From Thermohalobaculum sp039821125 (GTDB lineage Bacteria > Pseudomonadota > Alphaproteobacteria > Rhodobacterales > Rhodobacteraceae), in assembly GCA_039821125.1 (NCBI GenBank), contig JBCBOR010000009.1, positions 1 through 64,000 on the forward strand: a stretch of 64,000 nt of DNA, given 5' to 3'. The notes beneath the pieces were generated by a model, which was not told the origin of the DNA, made no database searches, and was given only the letters and a program-made list of their open reading frames with translations. This document shows positions 35,001 through 43,312 of the stretch, piece by piece. Within the stretch, counting starts at the first letter, position 1. Every line of letters starts with the position of its first letter. A program made the translations under genes and the position numbers.

Positions 35001-37448
35001 ATCTCGGTCGCGGGGACGACGGATCTGGATGCCGAGGCCATCCTGAACATCGACAACGGCACCCATACCTTTGGCGATCTGGTCACGCTGGATGCCGGGC
35101 GGATCATCGATTTCACTGCGGTGAATGCGGTGACCTTCGGCGCTGTGACATCGGAAAACACCGGTGACGTCCTCACGACGCTGGCGACCACGTCGTCGGG
35201 CGGCATCACCTTCACCGATGATGTCACCATTGGCGATGGTGTTGCTGCCGATCTGACTGTGAGTTCGGCGGGCGATGTCACGCAAACCGGCGGTACGATC
35301 ACCGCTGACGATGTCCTTGTCGAGGTCGATGGCGATATCACCCAGACCGGTGGAGCCATCGTGGCCAACGACCTGTTGCTGAGCAATACCGGCGCGGTTG
35401 CTGTCGACTTCACGCTGGACCAGCCGAACAATGTGGTCACTCTCGCGGTGCTTGGCGAGGTAGATGAACTCGCGTTCACTGATGTCGATGATCTGGAACT
35501 CGGCGACATCTCGGTCGCGGCGCTGACGCTTGAAACAGGCGGGGCCCTGACGCAAGACGCGGTCAGCACCGTGACGGTTGACGGCAATGCAACGCTGACA
35601 GCGGGCGATACCGCCCTGACCGGTGCCGAGAATGCGGCGAACGGCGCTGATATCACCCTCGCAAACGCCGCCAATGACTTTGACACGGTCGAGGCGTCCG
35701 GTGGGAACATCACGCTTGTTGATCAGAACGACGTCACGCTCTCGACGATCACGGTCGCCAACACGGTCTCGGTCACGGCGACCGACAACCTGACAAATGG
35801 GGCGGTTTCCGCCGATGGCGATGTCGATCTAGCCGCTGGCGCGGACCTGGAGTCGACCGGCACCATCGCGTCGGGCGGAAACACCAACCTGACGGCCGGA
35901 GATGCCCTGACGACGGCCGAGATTGATGCGGATGGCTCGGTTGACCTCGATGCGGGCACCGACATCACGGCGACCGATACGATCACGTCGGGTGTCAATG
36001 TAACCATGGCCGCAGGCGATAACGTCACGGCCACGGATGTCACGGCGGTCGGCAATGTCAGCCTGACCGCAACGGCGAACGATATCAGCGTGTCCGGTAC
36101 GATTGATGCGGGCGGTGATGTCGACCTCGACGCCGGTGTAGACATCACGACGGCCGAGATTGACGCGGGCGGAGATATAACGCTCGACACCGATGCTGAT
36201 CTTGTGGTCGGTGATGCCATCGACGCTGGCGGCAGTGTGGACCTGATCTCGGCTGGTGGCATCACGACCGATGCGATCACGGCCGCTCAGAACATCGGTG
36301 TGGATGCCGCCGGAGATGCCGTGCTGCAAGGCACCGTCACTGCCGGGGGCAATGTCGATATCGCGGCGGATCAGTCGATCTCGGTTGCGGCGATCGATGC
36401 GGGCGGCGATCTTGACGCCGTGGCGGGTGTGGACTTCGTCGCGAGCGAGCCGATTGCTGCCGATGGCGATGCCACTCTGGTGACGGGTAACGATCTGACG
36501 ATCGCGGGCACCTCTGTCGTGCTCGGGCGCGTTGATGCGACTGCGGGGAACGATCTGACCGTTGTGAACCTGCTGGGTGCCGATGGCGTCGATATGACCG
36601 CGGGCAATCTGCTGACGTTCCGGAGCATTGCATCGCCCTCAGGATCGATTGACCTGTTCGCTCAGAACAACTTCCAGATTGTGCCTGATGGCTCGTCCTT
36701 CTCCGGTACGCCGCTCAATGCGCGCAACGACGTGACCCTGACATCGCCGAACGGATCGTTCCTGACGGAGGGCGAGCAGCGTCTTCAGGACGGGCTCACG
36801 TTCCGGTCAAGCTCCGGCGATATCACCCTGGACTTTGGCACGGCGTTCATCATCAACGATACCGACGTGAACACGCCCTTCACGCTCGACGCGCCGAACG
36901 GGCTTTCGCAGATCCGGATCGATAACGGGATCTTCGCCATCGGAAGCGATGACTTCCTAATCGAGGCGCAGCAGGACGACTTCAACCCGTTTGCGAACGT
37001 CTTTCTGATCAACGCTGTTGACGAGACGCTGTTCGAGATCACGGGCGATCTGGCGTTTATCTCAGATGGCGGGCTGTCGGTGCGGGTCCAGAACACGTCG
37101 ATTGCCCCAAATGAAGGTGCGGGGACGGTGGTCGTTGGCACTCCGTTCGTTGGCGGCGCGTTCGAGGATTTCAGCCTGTTCGGTGATTTCGCCACGCAGT
37201 CCGGTCAGACGGCAGCGCTCGTCTTCAGGGACGCGGCACTGATCGGTCTGCCGGCCTTTGTCGTGAGCGACGAGAACACCGCAAACGGGTGTGTGATCGG
37301 CTTGCCAAGCGACTGTCAGCCGATCGGCTCGCTGGTGCTGACGCTCGAGTTTGAAACGGGCTCGTTGCTCGGGATCACCTTCGTTGACCCGACCGAGGAC
37401 GAAGACGATCCGTTCAGCAATCGCGGTGACGAGGAGGATTGGGAGTAG
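29046..37448 (+). CDS. Giant filamentous-haemagglutinin-type exoprotein (two-partner secretion TpsA)
   Basis: About 2800 aa. An extended signal peptide (cleavage after YRVAHA) is followed by the TPS/haemagglutination-activity domain: NHKTFNIGRNESINFAQPS and VLNPSGVAISSTAQVNVNG at about 90-150. The rest is a very long acidic, Asp/Gly/Ala/Thr-rich series of beta-helix rungs of about 20 residues (GDITLxxxGD, xGSVDLxAGxDIT). I see only two Cys in the mature chain, close together near the C-terminus (GCVIGLPSDC, about residue 2750), like the anchoring pair of HMW1-type adhesins. The C-terminus is very acidic. It would be secreted to the cell surface for adhesion or biofilm. No TpsB/ShlB outer-membrane transporter is in the window. 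GTG 29046 has GGGGA upstream; TTG 29034 is the alternative start. Confidence 0.85.
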   Translation: MTAFQNVSLPANISTASRRTHLSLLSRTALCGVLSVSILVAAGYRVAHAGPTGSKVVAGSASITQSGTHTEVKQTSNTAILNHKTFNIGRNESINFAQPSKNALTVNRVTGKDVPTNIAGKMTANGNVWVLNPSGVAISSTAQVNVNGLIATTASISDADILSGRTSFAGAPDGSSVTNAGQIDAGDGSVVLVAPVVANTGTITTQGSDIALGAGSGFTVDFDGDGLTRFEVASGNGVSLTNTGTLSAAGGAAFISAASADQVQTQVVSIGGKVEATRIEEQGGVIVISGGDNGVTEVLGDVDASQDTGDGGQIAITGEEVVITETARIDASGAANGGKIEIGGALKGAAIRSDVVRRVSAPASAPLPTAKRTTVQDGAVITADAGEIGDGGEVIVWADETTEFRGDISAKGGFLTGDGGFAEVSGKQVLIFAGGVDLSAVDGAFGSLLLDPDNITISDDPGDANNINADDLITLLNTTDVTISTSQGTQTVNDDPAVDFEVDGDGDTIAADNIPSGDGSGADAGNITVVEGLDDIDLDRDAELTLDADGSITIAGSIEEDNDSDALSLILDAEDDIAINEAIVLSGDVTLLADVNDPDGANTVGNVTFGGDGSISAATVTIETAGAAALTLGDISATDLSVTTLNQNIAQVADTTIDVTGDTSLTAGAGTITLAEEDNDFADAANLGRFDASGASLTIEDTDAIVLGNIVTPALTVTTDNGDISQAGGTSITAVTSVVMTAGTGDITLDQDGNQLGNAVNGFSATGENIEAQEEDGFNLADITATGTLDLSTEDANNIAQIAGTAIEVTGDATLTSNLNITLREISAANLDLAADDLVIVANAGGAAVSVAGGTLTLINNSGDVVSLGDDAGGDFRLDQTEIDEIDAATIFVDSQDEAVAVQNVDLEAGDQDDIDLTIDADDSGVTLAGLTATNNDVVATAGDVNIAGIGADTVTLINGSNNRVAIGNDAVNAGQFRLLDTELDTIDAGLVLIQSGGQNVLFDNLSVDTGVLELRIDAGGGDVAFQEIDIAGSNNTTVENDLTILNAETVAQTDANLAVDGVTSIAANDEIDLSSVDNDFDADGSGDAIIVSADTITLADANALILGAVAADEATFIADDIDLTDTFTVTGIATFENTSDAATNLGVDVVGEFSLDDTELGLIEAGSVIVDSDDAGENVVIDSISNLTEDLRIIAGANAVTYVGASTDLGDLTIESAGSLAPDVGASLTFAADNDLDITISGNATLEAVTTDDLSASIGGSADLDDIVAGDITLSTVAGDVTGDTITADNLDLTVGGDTTLSAVTVSGGTITLTADDPLSDAIFTDVEADTIAATVGGSASLTTVVATNIDLELGEDADLETVDATDIDITLGDDATITDVSATTLALTLGDDVTFDGTANTISGTIDIDAQDNTIVLFDNDGFTEGDPSEIAFINGAVLATDTLILTSNGAGITVNGGDLTGADRAELINSGGVNGDGIAGNENAVEIDGLLANSLDIENGEGAVSFLDSATTVQGDLIVGSSGSIDQNQAGALAVTGATDLTSAGEINLFSTLNDFDNDDSGDAVQAAAGANSVTLVDQDDIILGTIQSGDLSVAAAGIATTEDITAQSVALLGSGVVTIANDITSGPISVTGNTIAVAAATLTATNAAIALTANDGLTVNGDLIATGGDIADITLSSDADADLAAGDLTIQGGSEINAEGSVTLLTGGGTLQDQGSDQITFVAGEAFSLPTALFDETDLAVTAGGAITQSGAVTVTGTSAFTSSQDDITLDNAGNSLVGEVSLDAANGIVALVNNTGLTLGDVDVGNNLDLDAAGTIQSTSTISVGGTTSLTANDGGNFFDVDLSGSTNTFTGAVSAEGEDIAISDAFGGNAALQLGTITTHGADGTVDPTIAGNDGDLLLVAARDITGTDVITVEGETSVLAAGQSVALGTVALTGAIDATVEDLTLTEADGLLLGTLVLTGDLDAATTAGNITDNAGDAISVAGTTDLDAEAILNIDNGTHTFGDLVTLDAGRIIDFTAVNAVTFGAVTSENTGDVLTTLATTSSGGITFTDDVTIGDGVAADLTVSSAGDVTQTGGTITADDVLVEVDGDITQTGGAIVANDLLLSNTGAVAVDFTLDQPNNVVTLAVLGEVDELAFTDVDDLELGDISVAALTLETGGALTQDAVSTVTVDGNATLTAGDTALTGAENAANGADITLANAANDFDTVEASGGNITLVDQNDVTLSTITVANTVSVTATDNLTNGAVSADGDVDLAAGADLESTGTIASGGNTNLTAGDALTTAEIDADGSVDLDAGTDITATDTITSGVNVTMAAGDNVTATDVTAVGNVSLTATANDISVSGTIDAGGDVDLDAGVDITTAEIDAGGDITLDTDADLVVGDAIDAGGSVDLISAGGITTDAITAAQNIGVDAAGDAVLQGTVTAGGNVDIAADQSISVAAIDAGGDLDAVAGVDFVASEPIAADGDATLVTGNDLTIAGTSVVLGRVDATAGNDLTVVNLLGADGVDMTAGNLLTFRSIASPSGSIDLFAQNNFQIVPDGSSFSGTPLNARNDVTLTSPNGSFLTEGEQRLQDGLTFRSSSGDITLDFGTAFIINDTDVNTPFTLDAPNGLSQIRIDNGIFAIGSDDFLIEAQQDDFNPFANVFLINAVDETLFEITGDLAFISDGGLSVRVQNTSIAPNEGAGTVVVGTPFVGGAFEDFSLFGDFATQSGQTAALVFRDAALIGLPAFVVSDENTANGCVIGLPSDCQPIGSLVLTLEFETGSLLGITFVDPTEDEDDPFSNRGDEEDWE

Positions 37449-37456
37449 TCTCCCAA
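37439..37456 (+). terminator. Hairpin across the exoprotein stop codon
   Basis: TTGGGAG-TAGT-CTCCCAA, 7-bp stem with a 4-base loop that contains part of the TAG stop. It lies between convergent genes, so it may end transcription from the left; no clear T-run. Confidence 0.45.
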
Positions 37457-37481
37457 CCTCTCCGTTTCCGTCTTCGTCGTG

Positions 37482-38096
37482 CTAGGCTGCGGCCTTTGCA
37501 TGACCTTTCAGGCCGGCGATGATCTCCTCGGCTGAACGCAGCGCGCCTGCTTGCAGATACTCCATCGCGTTCAGCGAGGCCTGATGCGCTTCGGGCGAGG
37601 TGCCGCCGACGCAATCCTCGACGCAGCGCATGTAGTAGTCGTGCTGGTGCCCATCGACGAAGGTGTAGTGCACGCAGACATCGGTCATGCCGCCAATCAG
37701 GATCAGCGTCTCGGCCTTCAGACCCTTCAGCAGGATCTCGAGCTCGGTGCCAAAGAAGCAGGAGTACCTGCGTTTCTGGATGAAGTAATCCGTGGGCCGC
37801 ATGTCCATCTCTTCGGCCGCAACAGGCGTGCCCGGCTCGCCCTCGAGGCAGTGGATATCCTCGGACCCGTCCAGCTCGCGCCCATAATCGATCATGTCGC
37901 GGCGGTGGATCTCCTGGAAAAAGATCACCGGCGTGCCAGTGGCATGCGCGGCATCGATCACGGCGCGGGCACGCTCCATGTTTTCGCGATATCCCGGCAT
38001 CACCGGGATCCCGGCCTTGACGTCCATGAAGGCCGATTTCTGGATATCGACGACGATCAGGACGGTTTTCCCGACGAGCATGGGTTGCTTGGCCAT
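37482..38096 (-). CDS. Isochorismatase-like cysteine hydrolase
   Basis: 204 aa with an intact catalytic triad: Asp in LIVVDIQKSAF, Lys in FIQKRRYSCFF and Cys in GGMTDVCVHYTF. Family members cleave amides such as nicotinamide, N-carbamoylsarcosine or biuret, or isochorismate. It is the last gene of a minus-strand operon with a polyamine-type ABC transporter, so it probably hydrolyses the imported compound. ATG 38096 has AGGGAGAGA before it; longer upstream reading in this frame overlaps the permease gene and is spurious. Confidence 0.88.
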   Translation of the reverse strand: MAKQPMLVGKTVLIVVDIQKSAFMDVKAGIPVMPGYRENMERARAVIDAAHATGTPVIFFQEIHRRDMIDYGRELDGSEDIHCLEGEPGTPVAAEEMDMRPTDYFIQKRRYSCFFGTELEILLKGLKAETLILIGGMTDVCVHYTFVDGHQHDYYMRCVEDCVGGTSPEAHQASLNAMEYLQAGALRSAEEIIAGLKGHAKAAA

Positions 38097-38107
38097 TTGG
38101 TCTCTCC

Positions 38108-38908
38108 CTAGTTGCGGCTCTGGTCGGCCCCCATCAGTCTCGGCAAATCGCCGAACCGGGCGATCAGGCCAAAGACCAGGACAGAGGCGGTGATGAAGGT
38201 GATCGCGCCCACGGCCATTGTGGGCGTGAAGCCGTTGCGCAGCGAGTTGAAGATCTGCAGCGTGACCGTCGTATAGGCCGAGGCCGAGACGAAGAACATC
38301 ACGATGAACTCGTTGAAGCTGAGGATCAGGGTCAGGAAGAACCCGGACACCGTGTAGGGGATCGTCTGCGGTACGATGATCGTCCAGAACGCCGTGCGCT
38401 CGGTCGCACCCATGGTTGCGGCGGCATCCAGATGCGAGCGGTCGATGGATTGCAACCCGATCGAGATTGTCGCGACAGGCAGCGCCGCCAGCAGCGCTGC
38501 ATGGCTGATCACCCCGGCCCAGACCTGACCGAGCCCGCCGACAAAGGCCCACATGAACCCAAGGCCCACACCAAAAACGATAGGGGGCAGGGCAAAGGGG
38601 AGACTGGCCAGGCCTGACAGCGCTTTGGACAGTGGCGAGCCGGTGCGCCACAGCATGTAGGCGGCGGGCCATGCCAGCATCACCGCCAGTGCTGCGGACA
38701 GGGTCGCGATCAGGATCGAGTTCTGGAGCGCATTGGTCCACACCTGCTCGGTCACGAAGAACTCGGTGAACCGGGCCAAGGTCGGATCCTGCGGCGGGAA
38801 CAGCATCGACCGCCCGTTGTTCAGCGCAGCGGCCGAGACAACGATGATCGGCAAAGCGACCACGATGGCGGCAAGGGTCATATAGGTCAGCCCGAGGACG
38901 CGCCCCAT
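38108..38908 (-). CDS. ABC transporter permease, PotC type
   Basis: 266 aa inner-membrane permease of the spermidine/putrescine/Fe3+ (PotBC) family with six hydrophobic helices. The EAA loop is DAAATMGATERTAFWTIIVPQ near residue 160. It pairs with the PotB-type permease just upstream, whose stop overlaps its start at 38908. The cysteine hydrolase follows 11 bases later. Confidence 0.9.
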   Translation of the reverse strand: MGRVLGLTYMTLAAIVVALPIIVVSAAALNNGRSMLFPPQDPTLARFTEFFVTEQVWTNALQNSILIATLSAALAVMLAWPAAYMLWRTGSPLSKALSGLASLPFALPPIVFGVGLGFMWAFVGGLGQVWAGVISHAALLAALPVATISIGLQSIDRSHLDAAATMGATERTAFWTIIVPQTIPYTVSGFFLTLILSFNEFIVMFFVSASAYTTVTLQIFNSLRNGFTPTMAVGAITFITASVLVFGLIARFGDLPRLMGADQSRN

Positions 38909-39888
38909 CAGGCGGCTCTCCTGTCACCGATGCGGGCCAACAACGCGGCGGCCCCAAGGAACAGCGCCGCGGTCACCAGCAGGATCACGGCCTGTGCGGC
39001 TCCGAACGGGGCATTCAGGGTCGCGCCGCGCACCGCCTCGTAGACCGATACTGCCAGCGTATGCCGCGATGGATGCGCAAAGACCGTGATCGCGACATAG
39101 GCGCCAAGCAGAAACACGAACAGCAGCAACACCGCGCCGACCAACGGCAGACGTACCGAGGGGATCACCACCGTGCGCACAACGGTCAAGGGACCCGCAC
39201 CCATGGTCCGTGCCGCCTCGAGCGTTGCATTGTCCAGCCGCGCCAGCGCGGGGTAGAGCAGGATTACCGCGTAGGGCCACACGAGATAGCTCATGGTCAG
39301 AACCGTTGCGAACTCGGTCGGTTTGAACCGGACGTTGCGCGGGTTCGCCAGCCCCCAATCCCGCAAGGTCTGGAACCAGCCGACATCCTTCAGCCACGCG
39401 GTCAGCCCGGTTTCCTTGAACACCATCGGCAGGCCCGAACGGTTCGAGAGCAGGATGTCCCAGCCCATCACCACAAAGACCTCGGACAGCGACACCGAGG
39501 AGAGCAAGAACACCAGCCAAACGGTCTGGATTCGCCGCGATTGGCGCGTCATCAGGTAGGTGAACGGAAACGCCGTCGCGACCGCCAGGATGGCCGCGAT
39601 GATCGCGTAGTAGAACGAATACCAGAGTCGCTGCAGGTAGAGGTAGGTTGGCGCCTCCGGTTCCGCGCCGACAAAGAACCGTTGGTAGTTCTCCAGCGTC
39701 AGCGCCCATTGCCAGCCCGCGCCTTCGATCTTCTCGCCCATCGAGATGACCAGAACCAGTGCAAAAGGCACGACACAGAGGGCGACGATCAGCGCCGTAT
39801 AGGCGGTCTTCTTGAGTACGCCCGGGCCGGGTCTTGGCAGGCTCAGCGCCGGTGTCTCCACCGGTCCGGTCTCTGCCGAGGCGGTCAC
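38908..39888 (-). CDS. ABC transporter permease, PotB type
   Basis: 326 aa with six to seven hydrophobic segments and the EAA loop EAARTMGAGPLTVVRTVVIP near residue 225. It has an N-terminal cytosolic extension of about 25 residues. It starts with GTG at 39888, overlapping the end of the ATPase gene by 4 bp. Forms the membrane channel with the PotC-type subunit. Confidence 0.9.
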   Translation of the reverse strand: MTASAETGPVETPALSLPRPGPGVLKKTAYTALIVALCVVPFALVLVISMGEKIEGAGWQWALTLENYQRFFVGAEPEAPTYLYLQRLWYSFYYAIIAAILAVATAFPFTYLMTRQSRRIQTVWLVFLLSSVSLSEVFVVMGWDILLSNRSGLPMVFKETGLTAWLKDVGWFQTLRDWGLANPRNVRFKPTEFATVLTMSYLVWPYAVILLYPALARLDNATLEAARTMGAGPLTVVRTVVIPSVRLPLVGAVLLLFVFLLGAYVAITVFAHPSRHTLAVSVYEAVRGATLNAPFGAAQAVILLVTAALFLGAAALLARIGDRRAA

Positions 39889-40952
39889 GCCGCGATCCTC
39901 TCGGACGCAGGAAAGACGTGCAGCGCGCCGGGCGGCAGGTGGACCTGCATCTCGTCACCGACGCGGTAGGTGTTGGCGTTCTCGCCGATGGCGTACTCGA
40001 TGATCATCGGCCCGGCCGGGGTCTCGACATGGATGTCCCGTGTGGCCCCGACATCGCGCACAAAGGTCACGCGGGCATCGAGGCGGTTCGTCTCGGGCGC
40101 ATCGGCTTCTACCCAGATCTTTTCGGGCCGGATGGCAATGGTGACGGGCGAGCCATCGCGAAAGTTCGCAGCGGGCTCCGGTGCCAGCACGCCGCCCGCA
40201 ACCTCGACCCGGCCTGCCTGCACCGTGCCGCTCAGAAAATTCGCGCGCCCGATGAACGAGGCGACGAAGGCGTTGGCGGGATGATTGTAGATCTCCTGCG
40301 GCGGGCCGATCTGCTCGACCCGGCCCGCGGACATCACCACGATCTGATCGGCCATGGTCATCGCCTCGCGCTGATCATGGGTCACAACGATGGTCGTGAT
40401 GCCCAGCCGCTGTTGCAGCAGGCGGAGTTCGACCTGCATCTCCTCGCGCAGTTTCGCATCGAGCGCGGACATCGGCTCGTCCAGCAGGAAGACGCTCGGC
40501 TCCTGCGCCAACGCACGGGCAATCGCGACGCGCTGGCGTTGGCCGCCGGACAGCTCTCCGATCCGCCTTTCCGTAAAGGCAGACAATTGAACCAGGTCCA
40601 ACAATTCCCGCGCTTTTGTCTCACGCGCCGCCTTGGCGACTCCCGCAATCTTAAGGGCATAGCCGACATTGCCGAGCACACTGAGATGCGGGAACAGCGC
40701 GAAGGACTGGAACACCATCCCGAATTTGCGCTGATGGGCCGAGCGGTCCGAGATATCCTCGTCGCCCAGCAGAATGCGCCCGGAGGTTTGCGTCTCGAGC
40801 CCCGCGATCATGCGCAGCAAGGTTGTCTTGCCGCAGCCCGACGGCCCCAGAAGGGCCGTCAGCTCTCCGTCCCGGAACGACAGATCCGTCGGCTCGACCG
40901 CCGTGAAGCGCCCGAACCTTTTTTGGATCTGCTGAAGGACAAGCCCCGCCAT
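39885..40952 (-). CDS. ABC transporter ATPase, PotA type
   Basis: 355 aa. Walker A GPSGCGKTT near 36-44, LSGGQRQRVAIARAL near 135, Walker B VFLLDEPMSALDA and switch His VVTHDQREAM. The C-terminal TOBE domain (about 275-350) begins around RPEKIWVEAD. These features fit the spermidine/putrescine importer ATPases. Its start overlaps the stop of the binding-protein gene at 40952. Confidence 0.92.
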   Translation of the reverse strand: MAGLVLQQIQKRFGRFTAVEPTDLSFRDGELTALLGPSGCGKTTLLRMIAGLETQTSGRILLGDEDISDRSAHQRKFGMVFQSFALFPHLSVLGNVGYALKIAGVAKAARETKARELLDLVQLSAFTERRIGELSGGQRQRVAIARALAQEPSVFLLDEPMSALDAKLREEMQVELRLLQQRLGITTIVVTHDQREAMTMADQIVVMSAGRVEQIGPPQEIYNHPANAFVASFIGRANFLSGTVQAGRVEVAGGVLAPEPAANFRDGSPVTIAIRPEKIWVEADAPETNRLDARVTFVRDVGATRDIHVETPAGPMIIEYAIGENANTYRVGDEMQVHLPPGALHVFPASERIAA

Positions 40953-42043
40953 CAGGAGGTGGCGAGCATCTTGTCCCAGGTCTCCTTGATGAAGGTCTCC
41001 TCATCCAGATACGCCTCGTAGGCGGGCTGGATGGCAGGCGTGCCCGAGACGGCGGCGAATTCCTCGTCCGTCAGATCAGTCGCCGATTTGTCGACCAGGG
41101 GTGCTGTGCCGATCTTGCGGCTCATCAGCGCCTGGGTCGCCGGGTCGGACGAGAACGTCATGAACTCTAGCGCCTCGTCGGTTTTCTCGGACAGGGTCGA
41201 CAGGCACCACGAGCCATAGCCCTGCGGATTGCCTTCCTTCGGGAAGATCGACTTGATCGGGAAGCCGTCCGCGGCCATCAGCTGCGCCACGTCGTGGTAG
41301 TACATCCCGCCGATCACATCGCCGTTCTTCATGCCCTGTTCCATCTGGCTCTCGCCCGACCACCAGAGCTGGACGTTCGGCTTCAACTCGGCGGCTTTCT
41401 CGACGAGCGCAACGATCCCGTCGCGGGTGGCGAAGGTTGCCTCGCCCTCGAAGAAGGTCGCGGCCACGATATCCAGGAAGTTCGAGTTGAAGTTCTTCGA
41501 CAGGCCAAGGCTGGATTCGAACTTGCTGCTATCCCAGAAATCCGCCCAGCTCGCCGGGTCCTCGACCTCGCCGGGATTGATGACCATCGAGGTGAACCAC
41601 GACATCGCGCCGACGCCGAGGATGCCGTCATTGGCTTCGAACAGGAAATAGCCGTCCAGGTTCGATGCGGTCGGGATCTTCGATGTGTCCAGCGGTGCCA
41701 GCAACTCGCCGATGCGCGAGGCCTTGATCATCGTGTCCCGGCCGTAAAGCGACAAATCCGCGGGCACGGACTTCGCCGCCGCGGCCTGCTGCATGGTCAC
41801 CAGCCAGTCGGTCGAGTTCGGCTGCGTGACGCTCTCGACTTCGATCCCGGTCGCCTCGGTGAACATGGGATAGACGTGCTTCTTGAAGCTGTCCTCGAAA
41901 TAGCCGCCATAGGACCCGATCTTGATCGAGCGTTTCGCGGCCAGCGCCGGCGCGGCCAGCGTGCTCGCCGCTGCTGCCGCTGCGGTGGTCTTCAGAAGGG
42001 TTCGCCGTGTCAATCCGGTCGGTCGGTGAAGTTTGGTGGTCAT
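40952..42043 (-). CDS. Tat-exported periplasmic binding protein, PotD type
   Basis: 363 aa extracellular solute-binding protein family 1. The N-terminus has a twin-arginine signal (LTRRTLLKTTAAAAAAS) ending in APALAA. The mature part begins RSIKIGSYGGYFEDSFKKHV. ATG 42043 has GAGGAG about 8 bases upstream. It is the first gene of the minus-strand operon PotD-PotA-PotB-PotC-hydrolase. The ligand is unknown; relatives bind polyamines or other cationic or small organic compounds. A 17-bp palindrome lies about 135 bp upstream. Confidence 0.9.
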   Translation of the reverse strand: MTTKLHRPTGLTRRTLLKTTAAAAAASTLAAPALAAKRSIKIGSYGGYFEDSFKKHVYPMFTEATGIEVESVTQPNSTDWLVTMQQAAAAKSVPADLSLYGRDTMIKASRIGELLAPLDTSKIPTASNLDGYFLFEANDGILGVGAMSWFTSMVINPGEVEDPASWADFWDSSKFESSLGLSKNFNSNFLDIVAATFFEGEATFATRDGIVALVEKAAELKPNVQLWWSGESQMEQGMKNGDVIGGMYYHDVAQLMAADGFPIKSIFPKEGNPQGYGSWCLSTLSEKTDEALEFMTFSSDPATQALMSRKIGTAPLVDKSATDLTDEEFAAVSGTPAIQPAYEAYLDEETFIKETWDKMLATS

Positions 42044-42177
42044 GATCAATCTCCTCTTCCCGGCACGGGGCGTAAGAGAGCGTTTTCGCCATGGCCCCGG
42101 TGTCCCAGATTAACGATTGCATTCATGGCCAAATTGTCTAACTTTTTCGCAAATCTGCGGCTCAGTATATCTTTGAA

Positions 42178-42194
42178 TGCATAATGATTATGCA
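42178..42194. promoter_or_regulatory. Perfect palindrome TGCATAATGATTATGCA, likely operator
   Basis: 8+1+8 perfect dyad in an AT-rich region between the divergent PotD-type operon and the oxygenase gene. The form and AT-rich core resemble operators of GntR/FCD-type regulators. Its place could control both directions. No candidate regulator is adjacent. Confidence 0.6.
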
Positions 42195-42244
42195 GAAAAC
42201 CTGAGCAGGCTATCAAATAAGCAGAGAGTGTTTCGAGGGCTGAC

Positions 42245-43312
42245 ATGAATGAGATGATCGCGGACACACAGCGCGCGCTGACCCTTGACGATGCGGCACT
42301 GCCGGTGATCGATCTTGACGGTCTCGGCGCAGGCCGGGATGCCGAGGTTGCCAAAGCCCTCGGCCATGCCGCGCGGACCTCGGGCTTTTTCTACATCACC
42401 AATCACGGCATTCCGGAGGCTGTGATCGACGGGATCTTCGCCGCCTCGAAACAGTTCCACGAGATGCCGCGGACCTACAAGATGCGCTACTGGTGCGGGT
42501 TCTCGACCAACCATCGCGGCTATGTCCCGTTCGAGGAGAATGGCACCGACTTTCCGAAGAAAATCAACTTCCACGAAGCCTGGGACATGTCGTGGGAGGC
42601 ATCCGCCGACCATCCCGACTATCTCGCCAAATGGCGCATGACGGGCCCCAATGTCTGGCCGGACCTGCCGGGCTGGCGCGAGACGGTTTCGACCTACTAT
42701 GATGCCATCTTTTCGCTGGGCCAGAAGCTGCTGGGCGCGCTGGCGTTGGAACTCGGCGTCGATCCGGCGGAGCTGCGCAAGCACATCACCTGCCCGACCT
42801 CGCAACTTCGCATGCTCCGCTATCTCGAGAATGATCAGCCTGCGACCGACGAGATGGTCGGCATCGGCTCGCATTCCGACTTCGAGTGTTTCACGATCCT
42901 GCTCCAGGGCGGTCCGGGCCTTCAGGTGATGAACGCCGAGGATCACTGGGTCGAAGCACCGCCCATCCCCGGCACATTCATCGTCAACATCGGCGACATC
43001 TTCGAGGCGTGGTCCGGCGGTCAGTTCAAATCCACCCAGCACCGGGTCGTGAACACCGGCAGGGCGCGCTACTCGTTCCCATTGTTCTTCGGGCTGGACT
43101 ACCACACCGAAGTCAGGCCGCTTGAGCAGTTTCGCACGCCCGAAGTCGACGCGAAGTATCCCCCCATGATGGCGGGTGAGCATCTCATGCGCATGACTGT
43201 TACAGGCTTTCGGTATCTCAATGACGGCGTTAAGAAAGGTGAGATCGACTTGCCATTCGAAGTGCCGGAGGAGAACCCCTTCATGCGCGAAGCCAAACCC
43301 GTCGACACATGA
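42245..43312 (+). CDS. 2-oxoglutarate/Fe(II)-dependent oxygenase, isopenicillin N synthase family
   Basis: 355 aa. The N-terminal DIOX_N region has GFFYITNHGIP (47-57). Iron ligands are His210 and Asp212 in GSHSDFECFT, and His266 in STQHRVVN; Arg275 and Ser277 in RARYS are positioned to bind 2-oxoglutarate. The family performs hydroxylation, ring closure or desaturation. It is divergent from the transporter operon across the 42178 palindrome, suggesting it acts on the imported compound. Its end overlaps the next start (ATGA). Confidence 0.9.
   Translation: MNEMIADTQRALTLDDAALPVIDLDGLGAGRDAEVAKALGHAARTSGFFYITNHGIPEAVIDGIFAASKQFHEMPRTYKMRYWCGFSTNHRGYVPFEENGTDFPKKINFHEAWDMSWEASADHPDYLAKWRMTGPNVWPDLPGWRETVSTYYDAIFSLGQKLLGALALELGVDPAELRKHITCPTSQLRMLRYLENDQPATDEMVGIGSHSDFECFTILLQGGPGLQVMNAEDHWVEAPPIPGTFIVNIGDIFEAWSGGQFKSTQHRVVNTGRARYSFPLFFGLDYHTEVRPLEQFRTPEVDAKYPPMMAGEHLMRMTVTGFRYLNDGVKKGEIDLPFEVPEENPFMREAKPVDT

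Noticed and set aside
29910..35713. Several long minus-strand frames opposite the exoprotein gene
   Set aside because: Ser/Val or Asp/Arg-rich mirror images of the repetitive beta-helix codons; no start signals or domains.
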